From Osedax fenrisi (lineage: Eukaryota; Annelida; Polychaeta; Sabellida; Siboglinidae), in assembly GCA_964019155.1 (NCBI GenBank), contig OZ025243.1:87802445-87866444 (forward strand): a DNA stretch of 64,000 nt, written 5' to 3'. Below the pieces are notes generated by a model. The model did not search any database and was not told where the DNA came from. It saw only the letters and a program-made list of their open reading frames with translations. The translations under genes and the position numbers were made by a program. Shown in pieces: positions 58,379 through 64,000 of this stretch. Every line of letters begins with the position of its first letter. Position 1 is the first letter of the stretch.

Positions 58379-59468
58379 GTACCATTTTGAATATTAAATA
58401 ATATAGGCTCCCAGCTAACAGTAAGAGCAGCATAATAGCAGCATAACAGCATATGTTATAGCCTCAAATGTTTACATTGTGCTATTATTCTGCCATTATG
58501 CTGCTATTAAATGTCTATTATGCTGCTATTAATTTGTCATGCTATTATACTGCTGTTATGCTGCTATTATGCTGCCATTGTGATAATATTATTTGCTATT
58601 AATTTTAAAAGTATATTATGATGCTATTATGCTGCTATTATTAGAATAGCAGCATAATAGCAGTATAATATATTTTAAAATTAATAGCAGCATAATAGCA
58701 GCATAATAGACATTTAATAGCAGCATAATGGCAGCATAATAACACAATGTAAACATTTGAGGCTATAACATATGCTGTTATGCTGCTATTATGCTGATAT
58801 TACTGTTAGCTGGGCTACCATAACATATATTTCCTAAGGTACCATCATTTAAAAAACCCAGTGTACCATATCATTATATTACATTGAGTACCATTTTGAA
58901 AACTATATAATGTACCATTTCACATATATTTCATAATGTACCATAATTTAAACAACCTAATGTACCATTTACATTATATTATATAACGTACCATTTTGAA
59001 AACGCTGTATGTACCATTTTTAATAAATTTCCTCATGTACCATTTTGAAAACGCTGTATTGTACCATTTCAAATAAATTTCCTAATGTACCATTTTGAAA
59101 ACGCTGTATTGTACCATTTTTAATAAATTTCCTCATGTACCATTTTGAAAACGCTGTATTGTACCATTTTGAATAAATTTCCTAATGTACCATTTTGAAA
59201 ACGCTGTATTGTACCATTTTTAATAAATTTCCTCATGTACCATTTTGAAAACGCTGTATTGTACCATTTTGAATAAATTTCCTAATGTACCATTTTGAAA
59301 ACGCTGTATTGTACCATTTTTAATAAATGTCCTCATGTACCATTTTGAAAACGCTGTATTGTACCATTTCAAATAAATTTCCTAATGTACCATCTAGAAA
59401 TACATTATAATTCAAATTAATATCCTCAGATGGTACATGAGCTAATGTACCATTTGAGAATCACCTCT
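58379..59468. repeat. Right subterminal GTACCATTTT array, 50-bp dimers
   Basis: In the clean part, a 24-bp unit (GTACCATTTTGAAAACGCTG plus 4 bases) alternates with a 26-bp unit (GTACCATTT, then a 17-bp tail of the AATAAATTTCCT type), giving 50 bp. GTACC of the second unit type occurs at 59061, 59111, 59161 and 59211. Inner units (58379-58990) are diverged, so the clean part faces the element's right end. The trinucleotide before each GTACC is again CAT, AAT or ATT, as in the left array. Both arrays run in the same direction although the termini are inverted. One inner unit is split by the fold-back element at 58410-58814. Confidence 0.92.
58410..58814. mobile_element. 405-bp fold-back element
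   Basis: The left arm begins CCCAGCTAACAGTAA and the right arm is its inverted copy ending TTAGCTGGG. The inverted similarity continues for roughly 170-190 bp through AGCAGCATAATAGCAGCATA, CATATGTTATAGCCTCAAAT and GTTTACATTGTG. An 11-bp word AGCAGCATAAT recurs inside. It interrupts a unit of the right subterminal array (GTACCATTTTGAATATT before, ACCATAACATATATTTCCTA after). The target duplication is unclear: GCT or GGCT overlaps the termini. The family is not assigned, and no coding sequence is present. Confidence 0.85.
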
Positions 59469-59469
59469 T

Positions 59470-59490
59470 GTACCATATTTTCTAACTGTG
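59470..59490. repeat. Right terminal inverted repeat
   Basis: GTACCATATTTTCTAACTGTG is the inverted counterpart of 40141-40162, one base shorter in the A/T run. Confidence 0.88.
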
Positions 59491-62400
59491 TATATACTAA
59501 TTGTATGAGAGCGTATATACTAATTGTATAACAGCGTATATACTAATTGTATAACAGCGTATATACTAATTGTATGAGAGCGTATATACTAATTGTATAA
59601 CAGCGTATATACTAATTGTATGAGAGCGTATATACTAATTGTATGAGAGCGTATATACTAATTGTATGAGAGCGTATATACTAATTGTATGAGAGCGTAT
59701 ATACTAATTGTATAACAGCGTATATACTAATTGTATGAGAGAGTATATACTAATTGTATGAGATCGTATATACTAATTGTATAACAGCGTATATACTAAT
59801 TGTATGAGAGCGTATATACTAATTGTATGAGAGCGTATATACTAATTGTATGAGAGCGTATATACTAATTGTATGAGAGCGTATATACTAATTGTATGAA
59901 AGCGTATATACTAATTGTATGAGAGCGTATATACTAATTGTATAACAGCGTATATACTAATTGTATGAGAGCGTATATACTAATTGTATGAGAGCGTACA
60001 TACTAATTGTATGAGAGCGTATATACTAATTGTATAACAGCGTATATACTAATTGTATAAGAGCGTATATACTAATTGTATAACAGCGTATATACTAATT
60101 GTATAACAGCGTATATACTAATTGTATGAGAGCGTATATACTAATTGTATGAGAGCGTATATACTAATTGTATAACAGCGTATATACTAATTGTATAACA
60201 ACGTATATACTAATTGTATGAGAGCGTATATACTAATTGTATAACAGCGTATATACTAATTGTATGAGAGCGTATATACTAATTGTATAACAGCGTATAT
60301 ACTAATTGTATAACAGCGTATATACTAATTGTATGAGAGCGTATATACTAATTGTATAACAGCGTATATACTAATTGTATGAGAGCGTATATACTAATTG
60401 TATGAGAGCGTATATACTAATTGTATAACAGCGTATATACTAATTGTATGAGAGCGTATATACTAATTGTATAACAGCGTGTATACTAATTGTATGAGAG
60501 CGTATATACTAATTGTATGAGAGCGTATATACTAATTGTATGAGAGCGTATATACTAATTGTATGAGAGCGTATATACTAATTGTATGAGAGCGTGTATA
60601 CTAATTGTATGAGAGCGTATATACTAATTGTATAACAGCGTATATACTAATTGTATAACAGCGTATATACTAATTGTATGAGAGCGTATATACTAATTGT
60701 ATAACAGCGTATATACTAATTGTATAACAGCGTATATACTAATTGTATGAGAGCGTATATACTAATTGTATGAGAGCGTATATACTAATTGTATGAGAGC
60801 GTATATACTAATTGTATAACAGCGTATATACTAATTGTATGAGAGCGTGTATACTAATTGTATGAGAGCGTATATACTAATTGTATAACAGCGTGTATAC
60901 TAATTGTATGAGAGCGTATATACTAATTGTATGAGATCGTATATACTAATTGTATGAGAGCGTATATACTAATTGTATGAGAGCGTATATACTAATTGTA
61001 TGAGAGCGTATATACTAATTGTATGAGAGCGTATATACTAATTGTATGAGAGCGTATATACTAATTGTATAACAGCGTATATACTAATTGTATAACAGCG
61101 TATATACTAATTGTATGAGAGCGTATATACTAATTGTATAACAGCGTATATACTAATTGTATGAGAGCGTATATACTAATTGTATGAGAGCGTATATACT
61201 AATTGTATGAGAGCGTATATACTAATTGTATAACAGCGTATATACTAATTGTATAACAGCGTATATACTAATTGTATGAGAGAGTATATACTAATTGTAT
61301 GAGAGCGTATATACTAATTGTATGAGAGCGTATATACTAATTGTATAACAGCGTATATACTAATTGTATGAGAGCGTATATACTAATTGTATGAGAGCGT
61401 ATATACTAATTGTATAACAGCGTATATACTAATTGTATGAGAGCGTATATACTAATTGTATGAGAGCGTATATACTAATTGTATGAGAGCGTATATACTA
61501 ATTGTATAACAGCGTATATACTAATTGTATAAGAGAGTATATACTAATTGTATAACAGCGTGTATACTAATTGTATAACAGCGTATATACTAATTGTATG
61601 AGAGCGTATATACTAATTGTATGAGAGCGTATATACTAATTGTATAACAGCGTATATACTAATTGTATGAGAGCGTGTATACTAATTGTATAACAGCGTG
61701 TATACTAATTGTATAACAGCGTATATACTAATTGTATGAGAGCGTATATACTAATTGTATGAGAGCGTATATACTAATTGTATAACAGCGTATATACTAA
61801 TTGTATGAGAGCGTATATACTAATTGTATGAGAGCGTATATACTAATTGTATGAGAGCGTATATACTAATTGTATGAGAGCGTATATACTAATTGTATGA
61901 GAGCGTGTATACTAATTGTATGAGAGCGTATATACTAATTGTATGAGAGCGTATATACTAATTGTATGAGAGCGTATATACTAATTGTATGAGAGCGTGT
62001 ATACTAATTGTATGAGAGCGTATATACTAATTGTATGAGAGCGTATATACTAATTGTATAACAGCGTATATACTAATTGTATAACAGCGTGTATACTAAT
62101 TGTATAACAGCGTATATACTAATTGTATGAGAGCGTATATACTAATTGTATGAGAGCGTATATACTAATTGTATGAGAGCGTATATACTAATTGTATAAC
62201 AGCGTATATACTAATTGTATAACAGCGTGTATACTAATTGTATAACAGCGTATATACTAATTGTATGAGAGCGTATATACTAATTGTATGAGAGCGTATA
62301 TACTAATTGTATAACAGCGTATATACTAATTGTATGAGAGCGTGTATACTAATTGTATAACAGCGTGTATACTAATTGTATAACAGCGTATATACTAATT

Positions 62401-64000
62401 GTATGAGAGCGTATATACTAATTGTATGAGAGCGTATATACTAATTGTATAACAGCGTATATACTAATTGTATGAGAGCGTACATACTAATTGTATGAGA
62501 GCGTATATACTAATTGTATGAGAGCGTATATACTAATTGTATGAGAGCGTATATACTAATTGTATAACAGCGTATATACTAATTGTATGAGAGCGTATAT
62601 ACTAATTGTATGAGAGCGTATATACTAATTGTATAACAGCGTATATACTAATTGTATGAGAGCGTATATACTAATTGTATGAGAGCGTATATACTAATTG
62701 TATGAGAGCGTATATACTAATTGTATGAGAGCGTATATACTAATTGTATGAGAGCGTATATACTAATTGTATAACAGCGTATATACTAATTGTATGAGAG
62801 CGTATATACTAATTGTATAACAGCGTATATACTAATTGTATGAGAGCGTATATACTAATTGTATAACAGCGTATATACTAATTGTATGAGAGCGTATATA
62901 CTAATTGTATGAGAGCGTATATACTAATTGTATAACAGCGTATATACTAATTGTATGAGAGCGTATATACTAATTGTATGAGAGCGTATATACTAATTGT
63001 ATGAGAGCGTATATACTAATTGTATGAGAGCGTATATACTAATTGTATAACAGCGTATATACTAATTGTATGAGAGAGTATATACTAATTGTATGAGATC
63101 GTATATACTAATTGTATAACAGCGTATATACTAATTGTATGAGAGCGTATATACTAATTGTATGAGAGCGTATATACTAATTGTATGAGAGCGTATATAC
63201 TAATTGTATGAGAGCGTATATACTAATTGTATGAAAGCGTATATACTAATTGTATGAGAGCGTATATACTAATTGTATAACAGCGTATATACTAATTGTA
63301 TGAGAGCGTATATACTAATTGTATGAGAGCGTACATACTAATTGTATGAGAGCGTATATACTAATTGTATAACAGCGTATATACTAATTGTATAAGAGCG
63401 TATATACTAATTGTATAACAGCGTATATACTAATTGTATAACAGCGTATATACTAATTGTATGAGAGCGTATATACTAATTGTATGAGAGCGTATATACT
63501 AATTGTATAACAGCGTATATACTAATTGTATAACAACGTATATACTAATTGTATGAGAGCGTATATACTAATTGTATAACAGCGTATATACTAATTGTAT
63601 GAGAGCGTATATACTAATTGTATAACAGCGTATATACTAATTGTATAACAGCGTATATACTAATTGTATGAGAGCGTATATACTAATTGTATAACAGCGT
63701 ATATACTAATTGTATGAGAGCGTATATACTAATTGTATGAGAGCGTATATACTAATTGTATAACAGCGTATATACTAATTGTATGAGAGCGTATATACTA
63801 ATTGTATAACAGCGTGTATACTAATTGTATGAGAGCGTATATACTAATTGTATGAGAGCGTATATACTAATTGTATGAGAGCGTATATACTAATTGTATG
63901 AGAGCGTATATACTAATTGTATGAGAGCGTGTATACTAATTGTATGAGAGCGTATATACTAATTGTATAACAGCGTATATACTAATTGTATGAGAGCGTA
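59491..64000. repeat. 23-bp satellite array, block 2 (about 196 units, continues past the window)
   Basis: Same core and same GAG/AAC slot as block 1. GCG positions 59511 and 63996 differ by 195 x 23 bp, so register is again exact. The first partial unit begins TATATACTAATTG and completes the unit cut at 40140. The first two bases are the right TA duplication. Confidence 0.98.
59500..64000. repeat. Higher-order duplication in block 2, 3,335-bp (145-unit) spacing
   Basis: Six independent rare markers recur exactly 3,335 bp apart: TGAGAGAGTA (59736/63071), AGATCG (59761/63096), ATGAAAGCG (59896/63231), GCGTACA (59994/63329), the AAG-slot unit (~60058/~63393) and TAACAACG (60196/63531). Slot order around them also agrees, with at least one difference near the array start. 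A related TGAGAGAGTA-GATCG pair lies in block 1 at 39579, which is 35 units before 59736 once the 19.35-kb element is removed. Confidence 0.9.

Larger units (their letters stand above)
40141..59490. mobile_element. 19,350-bp TIR-bounded composite element inserted in the satellite, no own transposase seen
   Basis: The left end CACAGTTAGAAAAATATGG and the right end, read in reverse as CACAGTTAGAAAATATGG, form an imperfect terminal inverted repeat. It covers about 21-22 bp, with weaker similarity (AGAGG) beyond. Each end is flanked by TA within one satellite unit. GCG lies at 40136 on the left and 59511 on the right; subtracting 19,350 plus 2 bp leaves exactly 23 bp. A TA duplication suits Tc1/mariner-type transposons. 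The CAC start together with tandem subterminal repeats also suits CACTA/Mirage-like (CMC) elements. I cannot choose between them because no matching transposase remains. The interior is mostly tandem arrays and later insertions, so the founding element was probably much smaller. The unit is either a non-autonomous element swollen by array growth or a decayed autonomous one. Confidence 0.8.

Overview
This is a repeat-dominated, very AT-rich stretch of eukaryotic nuclear DNA. Non-LTR and hAT transposons, MITEs, long satellite arrays and many AT/ATT microsatellites point to an invertebrate animal; the sequence alone does not fix the species. I see no intact protein-coding host gene, no rRNA and no convincing functional tRNA. 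The coding material is decayed transposon protein plus one doubtful fragment.

Layout: (1) 1-1583, the 3' part of a LINE reverse transcriptase on the minus strand, broken. (2) 1588-1859, a pure ATT microsatellite. (3) 1857-40140, about 1,664 copies of a 23-bp satellite made of the 20-bp core AGCGTATATACTAATTGTAT plus a 3-bp slot that is almost always GAG or AAC. (4) 40141-59490, a 19,350-bp unit bounded by short terminal inverted repeats (CACAGTTAG...CTAACTGTG) and a TA target duplication, inserted into one satellite unit. (5) 59491-64000, the same satellite continuing for about 196 more units. Deleting the 19,350-bp unit and one TA restores the 23-bp register exactly, so the two satellite blocks were once one array.

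Inside the 19.35-kb unit, left to right: a subterminal 23-bp array (GTACCATTTGAAAACGAGCT plus 3 bp); a degenerate block with a Helitron-like end; AT-rich DNA; a 190-bp tandem array; a ~455-bp tandem array carrying a 678-bp hAT-type MITE (8-bp target duplication) and a 266-bp fold-back element (9-bp target duplication); a second 23-bp array (TATGCTGGAACGTAWTAGTA plus 3 bp); a dead 2.7-kb hAT transposon that itself holds a 245-bp TA-flanked MITE; palindromic DNA with a tRNA-like B box; and a right subterminal GTACCATTTT array split by a 405-bp fold-back element.

Two things stand out. Three arrays with unrelated sequence (the satellite, the left subterminal array and the array at 52655-54125) share one design: 20 constant bases followed by 3 switchable bases. 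The nested insertions also give a readable order of events: satellite, then the TIR unit, then its internal arrays and hAT element, then the MITEs.
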